Part shown: piece after piece, positions 44,569 to 55,442 of the stretch | How positions within the stretch are numbered: the first letter of the stretch is position 1 | How the letters are laid out: the number at the start of each line of letters is the position of its first letter | Assembly (NCBI GenBank): GCA_964035575.1 | Contig: OZ037928.1 | Span: forward strand, 186,001-250,000 | Length of the DNA: 64,000 nt | Reading direction: 5' to 3' | Origin: Rhynchopus sp. YZ270_cl-10 | Taxonomy: Eukaryota > Euglenozoa > Diplonemea > Diplonemida > Diplonemidae | Program-made: the position numbers and the translations under genes | Notes under the pieces: model-generated | Databases searched by the model: none | What the model was told of the DNA's origin: nothing | Seen by the model: the letters and a program-made list of their open reading frames with translations, nothing else

Positions 44569-46039
44569 TTAGGCAGAGTTGACTTTTGCATTCATCCTGA
44601 ACTTCTCCTTCACTTCTTTGATCTTGTCCTCCACGTTCGGTTCATGTGGACCCTTCACGCCGTGCAGGTACAGTGCGTGGGAGTAGTGGTGGATTCTAAA
44701 GTTTGATGACCCCTTTCTGCGGATCAGTGTCGAGTCTGAGTTGCGTTTGCTGAGTTTGGCAAGGACGGTAATTGGGAGAGCACGTGGGCCTAATCCATTT
44801 GCCTCTGCCATTTCCTTGAGCAACTTCAGTTCTGGCTCCTTATCCAACTTTTCGCATACACGGTAGTACTCCTCGTCGATCCCTGTGCAATACATGTCTC
44901 ATACATGACAACACTACGCAATAACATACCCGCCTTCAGCTTCGTCAAAATGCCCTTCTCTGTTGCAGGGGTGGCAGACTCAACTGCGATGTGATGTGTG
45001 GTTAATAATCATGCTGTACAAAAAGGCAACAAAAACTGTGCATACTACCCGACCCCGCCCCTTCTTCAACGAGCCCCGCCAAGGTCTTTGTGTGCCCTCC
45101 TAACCAGTCGTGATAGTACTTCAGGTACTCGTCCACAAGCTTCTGTTCATCTTTCGAAACCTTCAGCACCTGTTTCCCGATCTTCAGGAACTCGTCCTCT
45201 GTCATTGCACTCACTTCGAAAGGCGTTTGGTCAGAAGGGCGGAGCCTTTTGATGTCGTCGGACATCGCTGTGTGGGAGAGCTCGACGATGGTCTTGCAAC
45301 TGTGTGTCTTGGATGAAAGCATCGTTGCCTTTGAACCCAAAGCACCGGCAAAGTCCATCATGGTGTCGTAATCAAGATCCTTCTTGCTCTCCAGGTTGAT
45401 GTAGATGATCAGCGGGTGTGCATCCTTCCCCTTGGCCTTCTTCCGGACGTTTTTCGCATGTTTGACAAAGTCGAGAAGATTACGGTGACGTTTGGGGTGC
45501 GTCGAACACTCCACGAACTTCTCCCTCACCCCCTCTTCAAGCTGAGCGATGAAAGATTTGCCATGCGTGACGCTACGCTTGATCATATCCTCCGCACTCA
45601 GTGACACTTCGAGAACACCTTCCTTGTACTCCTTTTGCAGTAAAGTCTGCATCAGTGTAGTTCTGCCTGAACCACTTTCACCCACCAACATAAAGAATCC
45701 ACCACGAGGATTGTTGAGGTATTTTTCCAGACTGCCTTTCAGATCATCGTCTTGCTGTCTTTTAATGTAGTCCTTGGGGGTGTCCGGGTTGTAGCCTGCT
45801 GTGACAATATCCTCCAGCATCTTGTCTAAGTGGTATTGGGTCTCTGGGCCGTAGTGCCTTATCTGGTATTCGTCCCACAGTTCCTTCCCATGTGTATAGA
45901 AGACAGATGCAATTTGTACTGTACCAAGGCCGATTCCGACAGCACAAAAAGCATCCCATAGCCACCTTCTCTTCGTCTCTGGCTGTGCTTGTGTGCTGCA
46001 CATTCGGACAGCCTTCCACATTTTGTTGAATTTTGCCAT
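44569..46039 (-). CDS. Three-exon membrane-anchored P-loop NTPase, family copy 3
   Basis: Predicted 453-residue protein from exons 45046-46039, 44930-44983 and 44569-44882. The introns are short (62 and 47 bp) with GTATG donors and GCAG/ACAG acceptors. It starts MAKFNKMWKAVRMCSTQ. The membrane segment (about 30-50, VGIGLGTVQIASVFY) is unlike that of copy 1. The P-loop block GESGSGRTTLMQ is identical to copy 1, and the linker after it (SVTHGKSFIAQLEEGVREKF) diverges. Exon 3 has its own central part (LKEMAEANGLGPRALPITV) before the shared YLHGVKGPHEPNVEDKIKEV tail. Intact. Confidence 0.75.
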
Positions 46040-46259
46040 GTGTACCTTCCCTGTTGGTGTGCTGCTGAGTATTATACAAGAGGCTGGAGGGTGGATGGTG
46101 GAAGTAATAATAAAGAGGAGTTAGGAGAGGTTCGGTTGTTTGATAAGATTGCTTACAAAGATAGACAGACTCTCTCTTCTCAGAAGGATGTAGCAGTCGG
46201 AAGCCTGGCCGTAGCGTTTGACCACAACCTTGGGGTTCCTACACAGTTACTCCGATAAA

Positions 46260-46626
46260 CACGACCTCACCACTTCACCATTTGTACAACTGGTGCCTGC
46301 CTTGGCACAGCAGCACACAAGTGTGCATGGGGTGTAACATGTGCCCATAAACAGCAACAACACAACAATACGACTTACCGTTCACAACCACCTTGGATTC
46401 CAACACACTTGCTTCAACAACACATCACAGTCACTACCTTGCTCACAACACTTCCACTCGAACTCACGAAGGTCCTGCAGCAGCAGCATCTTTCTTCCGG
46501 GTTGTTGTTGTTCTGTCTCCTCTCTTGTCATCCTGGACATGCAATCTCATCAAAGTTCCGACGATACTTCAGTTCAGGAACAACAGGTTTGTTGTCGATC
46601 ATGATTCAAACATACTGTTGAAGTCG
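46260..46626. repeat. Duplicated array spacer block
   Basis: This spacer is nearly identical to 51106-51480, and its left part (to about 46400) also matches 53716-53850. It includes a GTAAGT-containing GAACGGTAAGTCGTATTGTTG stretch on the minus strand that looks like a splice donor, but no reading frame is preserved across copies. No gene is assigned. Confidence 0.55.
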
Positions 46627-47032
46627 TCAAGTGTATTGGTTCCTCGTTGCATGTCTCCAGAGGAGCTTCAATCTCTTTCTTGCATCCACCGTTCGTATCT
46701 TACAAATCTCACCACTACTAGCACACTCAAACAAAACGTGCGCCCGAAGAGGTGTACTAAACAAAGCACCCAACCGACGCTTCTTCTGTGTCCCCCTTCT
46801 ACCTGCTTTTCTATTACAAGCCCTTTTATGCACCCCAACTCGCTCCACACTTCCTTTTACTGTTGCACTTCCCCCACCCCCATGTCTTATCATACATGCA
46901 ACACCGTTTGTTTTTGTATGTGTTCCCACCCTCCCTGTCCCCTCTTCACAGCCCGGAAAGACAAATAAACGAAACGAAACAATAATCGGTGGAAAGAAAG
47001 AACAAAAGTGCGTTGACGCGTCACCCTATCTT

Positions 47033-48693
47033 TTAGGCAGAGCTGACTTTTGCATTCATCCCGAACTTCTCCTTCACTTTTTTGATCTTGTCCTCCACGT
47101 TCGGTTCATGTGGACCCTTCACGCCGTGCAGGTACAGTGCGTGGGAGTAGTGGTGCATTCTAAAGTATGATGACCCCTTTCTGCGGATCAGTGTCGCCTC
47201 TGAGTCACGCTTACCGAGTTCATCAATGGCATCTTTATTGGCACTACGGAAAACTCCCTCTCCTCCAGCCTGTGCTAAAGCCTTCAGAAACTCCAGTCGC
47301 GGCTCTTCGTCCATATTTTTGCATGCGTCTGTATACTTGTCATCAATCTCTGTGTGGGAGGTGTGTCTTGTAGGTAATCAAACATCGTTTGAACACAAAC
47401 CACTTCACAAGGAAGTAGCCACAGTGTTTCTTCGCAGGATCCACAATGTAAAAGGTAAGGAGAGATAACAACTAAGGATGTGGCAGGATCACTTTTCTTT
47501 TTGTTGTCAACAAAGGACAACATACTCGCCTTCAGCTTGTTCAGGATCTTCTCCCTGGTGTCAGCAGTATCAGTATCGGCAGCAGACTCAACTGTGATAA
47601 ATAAGGTGTGGTTACGACACAACGTCGGCAAATGAGGGGTGGTTCATAAGTATTGTGCAAAGGCAACAAAGAGTGTGCATACTCGCAGGCTGTGCTTCTG
47701 TGGCTAAGTCTGTTAAGGTCTTTGTGTGCCCTCCTAGCCAGTCGTGATAGTACTTCAGGTACTCGTCCACAAGCTTCTGTTCATCTTTCGAAACCTTCAG
47801 CACCTGTTTCCCGATCTTCAGGAACTCGTCCTCTGTCATTGCATTCACTTCGAAAGGGGTTTGGTCAGAAGGGCGCATCTTCTTGATGTCGTCCGACATT
47901 GCTGTGTGGGAGAGTTCGACGATGGTCTCGCAACTGTGTGTCTTGGATGAAAGCATTGTTGCCTGTGAACCCAAAGAATCGGCAAAGTCCATCATGGTGT
48001 CGTAATCAAGATCCTTCTTGCTCTCCAGGTTGATGTAGATGATCAGCGGGTGTGCATCCTTCCCCTTGGCCTTCTCCCGGACATCGTTCGCATGTTTCAC
48101 GAAGTCGACAAAACGAGGGAGAGCTTTGGAGTGCTTTGCACAGGTGCCGAATGTTCCTACACCTCCTCTTCAAGCTGTACGATGAAAGGTTTGTCCTCGC
48201 GACGCTTGATCATATCCTCCGCACTCAGTGACACTTCGAGAACACCTTCCTTGTACTCCTTTTGCAGTAAAGTCTGCATCAGTGTAGTTCTGCCTGAACC
48301 ACTTTCACCCACCAACATAAAGAATCCATATGTCTTACCGTTGATGTTGTCACGCAGTTTCTTCCTCAGGTCCGCATCTTGATGTCTGGGAATGTACGTC
48401 CTGCCCTCAGCATCGTCCTTGGTACCTGCTTCCTTGCCGAAGATGATGGGGTTGTACGGTGCTGTCACAATCGTCTTCAGCATTTCGTCGAGCTCGTATT
48501 GGCTCCCTGGGCCGTAGTTTCGTAGCCAGTTTTCTTTGTACTCCAGCCATGCAATTACGAGAGAGCTGGTAAATACCCCGGGTGCTGCAGTGACTGCATG
48601 CCTCTTTACCCACGACTTCCATCCCGCCTTCTCTGGCTGTGCTTTTGTGCTGCACATTCGGAAAGCCTTCCATCCTTTGCTGTATTTTGCCAT
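47033..48693 (-). pseudogene. P-loop NTPase paralogue, copy 4, one frameshift in exon 1
   Basis: The exon structure matches copy 1 (exons about 47683-48693, 47526-47591, 47033-47349; introns 91 and 176 bp). The sequence is close to copy 1 in the membrane segment and P-loop (GESGSGRTTLMQ). A single-base length difference relative to copy 1, just after the LEEEV codons (near 48157), shifts the frame in the middle of exon 1. The downstream part stays open in the original frame, so the break is either very recent or a sequencing error. All splice sites are intact. If corrected by better data this would be a seventh complete gene. Confidence 0.7.
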
Positions 48694-49284
48694 GGTATAC
48701 CTTCCCTGTTGGTGTGTTGCTGAGTGTTCAATTCGAAAAAGACATGTCAGTGTTACTTTCAGGAAGTACCCACCTGTTGTAATATTTACCTCAGAATCAA
48801 TTCACATAGTCAGAAATCACTTCCTTGGTTTCTAGTTCTTATCTTGCTCAGGTTCTTGATGAGCATGCAGTGCCTGTTGTGGAAGAGGAGGTTCATGTGG
48901 TCTTCCTCTGGTTCCTCTATGCTTCAGCACATCGAACTTACTTTTCGTATCTTACAAATCTCACCACTACTAGCACACTCAAACAGAACGTGCGCCCGAA
49001 GAGGTGTACTAAACAAAGCACCCAACCGACGCTTCTTCTGTGTCCCCCTTCTACCTGCTTTTCTAATACAAGCCCTTTTATGCACCCCAACTCGCTCCAC
49101 ACTTCCTTTTACTGTTGGACGTCCCCCACCCCCATGTCTTATCATACATGCAACACCGTTTGTTTTTGTATGTGTTCCCACCCTCCCTGTCCCCTCTTCA
49201 CAGCCCGGAAAGACAAATAATCGAAACGAAACAATAATGGGTGGAAAGAAAGAACAAAAGTGCGTTGACGCGTCACCCTATCTT

Positions 49285-50882
49285 TTAGGCAGAGTTGACT
49301 TTTGCATTCATCCCGAACTTCTCCTTCACTTCTTTGATCTTGTCCTCCACGTTCGGTTCATGTGGACCCTTCACGCCGTGCAGGTACAGTGCGTGGGAGT
49401 AGTGGTGGATTGTAAAGTTTGAATCCTCCTTTCTGCAGATCAGTGTCGCCTCTGAGTCACGCTTACTGAGTTCGTCAATGGCGTCGAAATTGGCATTGTC
49501 GAGCAGTCCATCTCCTCCAGCCTGTGCTAAAACTTTCAGAAACTTCAGTTCCGGCTCTTCGTCCATATTTTTGCATGCGTCTGTAAACTTGTCATCAATC
49601 TCTGTGTGGGAGGTGTGTCTTGTGGGTAATCAAACATCGTTTGAACACAAACCACTTCACAAGGAAGTAGCCACAGTGTGTCTTCAGGTAGTTAATAAAG
49701 GACAACATACTCGCCTTCAGCTTGTTCAGGATCTTCTCCCTGGTGTCAGCAGTATCAGTATCGGCAGCAGACTCAACTGTGATAAATAAGGTGTGGTTAC
49801 GACACAACGTCGGCAAATGAGGGGTGGTTCATAAGCATTGTGCAAAGGCAACAAAGAGTGTGCATACTCGCAGGCTGTGCTTCTGTGGCTAAGTCTGTTA
49901 AGGTCTTTGTGTGCCCTCCTAACCAGTCGTGATAGTACTTCAGGTACTCGTCCACAAGCTTCTGTTTATCTTTCGAAACCTTCAGCACCTGTTTCCCGAT
50001 CTTCAGGAACTCGTCCTCTGTCATTGCATTCACTTCGAAATCGGTTTGGTCAGAAGGGCGCATCTTCTTGATGTTGTCCGACATCGCTGTGTGGGAGAGT
50101 TCGACGATGGTCTTGCAACTGTGTGTCTTGGATGAAAGCATCGTTGCCTGTGAACCCAAAGAATCGGCGAAGTCCATCATGGTGTCGTAATCAAGATCCT
50201 TCTTGCTCTCCAGGTTGATGTAGATGATCAGCGGGTGTGCATCCTTCCCCTTGGCCTTCTCCCGGACATCGTTCGCATGTTTCACGAAGTCGACAAGGCT
50301 CCTACCAGCAATTTGGCGATGTCTGTAGCACTTTTCTCCGAATTGTGCGTACACCTCCTCTTCAAGCTGCTTTGAGAAAGATTTTTTGTCCTCGCGGCGG
50401 GCAGCAATCATTGTCCCCGCACTCAGTGACACTTCGAGAACACCTTCCTTGTACTCCTTTTGCAGTAAAGTCTGCATCAGTGTAGTTCTGCCTGAACCAC
50501 TTTCACCCACCAACATAAAGAATCCATATGTCTTACCGTTGATGTTGTCACGCAGTTTCTTCCTCAGGTCCTCATCTTGCTGTCTGGGAATGTACGTCCT
50601 GCCCTCAGCATCGTCCTTGGTACCTGCTTCCTTGCCGAAGATGATGGGGTTGTACGGTGCTGTCACAATCGTCTTCAGCATTTCGTCGAGCTCGTATTGG
50701 GTCCCTGGGCCGTAGTGTGCTTGATATTTGTTATGACAAGCAGTGACCCCTCCCACGGTTACAAAGAATTGTCCTACAGTGACTGCCCACTGCTTTACCC
50801 ATGCCATCCATCCCGCCTGCTCTGACTCTGCTTTTGTGCTGCACATTCGGAAAACCTTCCATCCTTTGTTGTATTTTGCCAT
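49285..50882 (-). CDS. Three-exon membrane-anchored P-loop NTPase, family copy 5
   Basis: Predicted 465-residue protein from exons 49868-50882, 49711-49776 and 49285-49601 (introns 91 and 109 bp). It starts MAKYNKGWKVFRMCSTKAES and has a hydrophobic segment (WAVTVGQFFVTVGGVTA, about 32-48). Walker A is GESGSGRTT, again with Arg. The block after it has SAGTMIAARREDKKSF in place of SAEDMIKRRED. The C-terminal half of exon 1 is almost identical to copy 1. The second intron is shorter than in copies 1, 4 and 6 by a clean internal difference of 67 bp. The 5' flank shared with copies 1, 6 and 7 ends in a pyrimidine/A-rich tract with CAG upstream of the ATG. Intact. Confidence 0.77.
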
Positions 50883-51815
50883 GGTGTAATGGTGTAATTC
50901 GCTGTTGGTGTGTTGCTGTGGAAGTGTGGGGTTGGTGGTGATTGTGCAAGAGAATAGAGAGAAGTGGGGGAGTTCCATCGCATCCACATTGTGGCTCCAC
51001 GGTGATGTGGTGTGTGAAATAGTGGGGATGCAGGGTTGAGGGTGGCAAAGAGTGGGGACGATGGGGATGGGCTTTTCTTTATATCCTTCTCATTGCTAAC
51101 CTCCGATAAACACGACCTCACCACTTCACCATTTGTACAACTGGTGCCTGCCTTGGCACAGCAGCACACAAGTGTGCATGGGGTGTAACATGTGCACATA
51201 AACAGCAACAACACAACAATACGACTTACCGTTCACAACCACCTTGGATGCCAACACACTTGCTTCAACAACACATCACAGTCACTATCTTGCTCACAAC
51301 ACTTCCACTCGAACTCACGAAGGTCCTGCAGCAGCAGCATCTTTCTTCCGGGTTGTTGTTGTTCTGTCTCCTCTCTTGTCATCCTGGACATGCAATCTCA
51401 GCAAAGTTCCGAGGATACTTCAGTTCAGGAACAACAGGCTTGTTGTCGATCATGATTCAAACATACTGTTGAAGTCGTCATGTGTATTCGTTCCTCGTTG
51501 CATGTCTCCAGATGAGCTTCAATCTCTTTCTTGGTATACCTTATCACGAAACCCAACCGACGCTTCTTCTGTGTCCCACTTCTACCTGCTTTTCCATTAC
51601 AAGCCCTTTTATGCACCCCAACTCGCTCCACACTTCCTTTTACTGTTGCACTTCCCCCACCCCCATGTCTTATCATACATGCAACACCGTTTGTTTTTAT
51701 ATGTGTTCCCACCCTCCCTGTCCCCTCTTCACAGCCCGGAAAGACAAAAAGCTAAACCAAAAAAACAATGGGTGGAAAGAAAGAACAAAAGTGCATTGAC
51801 GCGTCACCCTATCTT

Positions 51816-53492
51816 TTAGGCAGAGTTGACTTTTGCATTCATCCCGAACTTCTCCTTCACTTCTTTGATCTTGTCCTCCACGTTCGGTTCATGTGGACCC
51901 TTCACGCCGTGCAGGTACAGTGCGTGGGAGTAGTGGTGGATTGTAAAGTTTGAATCCCCCTTTCTGCGGATCAGTGTCGAGTCTGAGTGACGCTTACTGA
52001 GTTCGTCAATGGCGTGTTTATTGACCCTGCGGAGTACTCCATCCCCTCCAGCCTGTGCTAAAACCTTGAGAAACTCCAGTTGCGGCGCTTTGTCCACATC
52101 GTCGCATCCGTCACCATACTTTTCATCAATCTCTGTGTGGGAGGTGTGTCTTGTGGTTAATCAAACATCGTTTGAACACAAACCACTTCACAAGGAAGTA
52201 GCCACAGTGTTTCTTCGCAGGATCCACAATGTAAAAGGTAAGGAGAGATAACAACTAAGGACGTGGCAGGATCACTTTTCTTTTTGTGGTTAACAAAGGA
52301 CAACATACTCGCCTTCAGCTTGTTCAGGATCTTCTCCCTGGTGTCAGCAGTATCAGTATCGGCAGCAGACTCAACTGTGATAAATAAGGTGTGGTTACGA
52401 CACAACGTCGGCAAATGAGGGGTGGTTCATAAGCATTGTGCAAAGGCAACAAAGAGTGTGCATACTCGCAGGCTGTGCTTCTGTGGCTAAGTCTGTTAAG
52501 GTCTTTGTGTGCCCTCCTAACCAGTCGTGATAGTACTTCAGGTACTCGTCCACAAGCTTCTGTTCATCTTTCGAAACCTTCAGCACCTGTTTCCCGATCT
52601 TCAGGAACTCGTCCTCTGTCATTGCATTCACTTCGAAAGGGGTTTGGTCAGAAGGGCGGAGCCTTTTGATGTAGTCCGACATCGCTGTGTGGGAGAGTTC
52701 GACGATGGTCTTGCAACTGTGCGTCTTGGATGAAAGCAGGGTTGACTCTGAACCCAAAGCATTGCTAAATTCCATCATGGTGTCGTAATCAAGATCCTTC
52801 TTGCTCTCCAGGTTGATGTAGATGATCAGCGGGTGTGCATCCTTTCCCTTGGCCTTCTCCCGGACATCGTTCGCATGTTTCACGAAGTCGATAAGGCTTC
52901 TACCAGCAATTTTGCGATGTTTGTAACACTTCTCTCCGAACTTTGCGAACACCTCCTCTTCAAGCTGCCGTGAGAAAGATTTTTTGTCCTCGCGACGCTT
53001 GATCATATCCTCCGCACTCAGTGACACTTCGAGAACACCTTCCTTGTACTCCTTTTGCAGTAAAGTCTGCATAAGTGTAGTTCTGCCTGAACCACTTTCA
53101 CCCACCAACATAAAGAATCCATCTCTCTCACCGTTGATGTTCTTACGCAGTTCCTTCCTCAGGTCCTCATCTTGATGTCTGGGAATGTACGTCCTGCCCT
53201 CAGCATCGTCCTTGGTACCTGCTTCCTTGCCGAAGATGATGGGGTTGTACGGTGCTGTCACAATCGTCTTCAGCATTTCGTCGAGCTCGTATTGGGTCCC
53301 TGGGCCATAGTTTGCTTGATGACGATAAGCCCAGTATTCTTTACCCTCCTGGTAAACAAAATAAGCAACGCCTGAGGTACCTACCACGGGCATTAGGTAA
53401 GTCTTGACCAATGCCATCCATCCCGCCTGCTCTGACTCTGCTTTTGTGCTGCACATTCGGAAAGCCTTCCATACTTTGTTGTATTTTGCCAT
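51816..53492 (-). CDS. Three-exon membrane-anchored P-loop NTPase, family copy 6
   Basis: Predicted 469-residue protein from exons 52466-53492, 52309-52374 and 51816-52132 (introns 91 and 176 bp, GTATG...CACAG). It starts MAKYNKVWKAFRMCSTKAES. The membrane segment is again different (YLMPVVGTSGVAYFVY, about 31-46). Walker A GESGSGRTT is unchanged. The linker region resembles copy 5 (FGEKCYKHRKIAGRSLIDF), while the Walker B block and C-terminal part match copy 1. This combination of blocks from different relatives is what gene conversion would produce. Intact. Confidence 0.77.
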
Positions 53493-53849
53493 GGTGCAAT
53501 GGTGTAATTCGCTGTTGGTGTGTTGCTGTGCAAGTGTGGGGTTGGTGATGATTGTGCAAGAGAATAGAGAGAAGTGGGGGAGTTCCATCGCATCCACATT
53601 GTGGCTCCACGGTGATGTGGTGTGTGAAATAGTCGGGATGCAGGGTTGAGGGTGGCAAAGAGTGGGGACGATGGGGATGGGCTTTTGTTTATATCCTTCT
53701 CATTGCTAACCTCCGATAAACACGACCTCACCACTTCACCATTTGTACAACTGGTGCCTGCCTTGGCACAGCAGCACACAAGTGTGCATGGGGTGTAACA
53801 TGTGCACATAAACAGCAACAACACAACAATAAGACTTACCGTTCACAAC

Positions 53850-53974
53850 CGAAAAAACAGCAACACACCAGCAGAAGCATACACAACAATCTTCTTCAAT
53901 GGCAGCCAGCGCTGCTCTGTGGTCTTCGTGCCGTGCATGCGGAGTGCCTTCCACAAGGTGTTGTGTTTTGCCAT
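53850..53974 (-). pseudogene. 5' fragment of the divergent NTPase type
   Basis: It encodes MAKHNTLWKALRMHGTKTTE and about 20 further residues as in the gene at 42300-43827, then runs into the duplicated spacer block where a stop follows. The upstream flank also matches that gene. Only the start of exon 1 is present. Confidence 0.65.
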
Positions 53975-54649
53975 TTGTGTTATGTCCCAGTTGCTGTGTG
54001 GCTTGTAAGGATTGTGCAAGAGAATAGGAAAAACACTTCTGTCACGTCACACTCTTATACTTCCTATTTTCCATCACTTTCAACACTTTCGACACACTTT
54101 ACCTATCCATTTACAACTTTCCTTAACTCTCTTCCCGCGCCGTGTCGTGTGGTCGTGCAGGCAAGAAAAAAGATTCCCACAAAGCTCCCTTACCCTCCAG
54201 ACAGGCTCCATGCCAGAGAGCACCGAATAATGTTTATTTACTTGTCTTGTTCACACAGTTCACAACACGCCCGCTTTAAGCTTTCGAAATCTGCTGCAAC
54301 AATGAACGGTTCCGTGTCCACATTTTTCATTTTCCTGTCGGAGAGTGAAATGCAAGGGAGACTGCGACATCTGTGTCTTCTGTACTGGCTTCTGGTTGCA
54401 TGTCTCCAGATGAGCTTCAATCTCTTTCTTGGTATACCTTATCACGAAACCCAACCGACGCTTCTTCTGTGTCCCCCTTCTACCTGCTTTTCCATTACAA
54501 GCCCTTTTATGCACCCCAACTCGCTCCACACTTCCTTTTACTGTTGCACGTCCCCCACCCCCATGTCTTATCATACATGCAACACCGTTTGTTTTTGTAT
54601 GTGTTCCCACCCTCCCTGTCCCCTCTTCACAGCCCGGAAAGACAAACAA

Positions 54650-55018
54650 CGTCGGCAAATGAGGGGTGGTTGGTAGCAGGGTTGACTCTGAACCCAAAGC
54701 ATTGCTAAATTCCATCATGGTGTCGTAATCAAGATCCTTCTTGCTCTCCAGGTTGATGTAGATGATGAGCGGGTGTGCATCCTTCCCCTTGGCCTTCTCC
54801 CGGACATCGTTCGCATGTTTGAAGTCTAGAAAAGCACCAGCGGCTTTGGGATGCTTGTTAGTTAAAAGTATGACCTTATCTGTGGTAAGTAGCACTAGTA
54901 TCGTCAATGACGCACGACCTCCCTGCTTCTTCACCTATGACTTCCATCCCGCCTTCTCTGGCTGTGCTTTTGTGCTGCACATTCGGAAAGCCTTCCATAC
55001 TTTGCTGTATTTTGCCAT
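54650..55018 (-). pseudogene. Internally deleted P-loop NTPase remnant
   Basis: It begins with a family start (MAKYSKVWKAFRMCSTKAQP, ATG at 55018), then jumps to the Walker B region (KGKDAHPLIIYINLESKKDL). It ends at a short piece of intron 1 sequence next to the 3'-flanking block. The P-loop, the rest of exon 1, and exons 2 and 3 are missing. The large deletions make a functional product very unlikely. Confidence 0.7.
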
Positions 55019-55442
55019 GGTATACCTTCCCTGTTGGTGTGTTGCTGAGTGTTCAATTCGGAAAAGACATGTCAGTGTTACTGTTTCACGAAAACACCCA
55101 GCGGTTGCAGCATTTTCCCCTCAGAATCAGTTCAGATAGTCAGAAATCACTTCCAAAGGTCACGTTCGTACGGGACGAGGGGGTAGCCAGGAACAGTAAG
55201 TCCTTAACAAAAACGTGTCGGAAGCACTATTCTGCACTCTTTTGGGGGTAAGTAGTGTGCACAAGTTTTGGCCATTTTGAAAATTTATGAAAAAACACCA
55301 TTGTTGTCTCCTCTCTGCCCACTGGCTTCTTGGTCCTGGTGTTCCCACCCTCCCTGTCCCCTCTTCACAGCCCGGAAAGACAAAAAGCTAAACCAAAAAA
55401 ACAATGGGTGGAAACAAAGAACAAAAGTGCGTTGACTATCTT

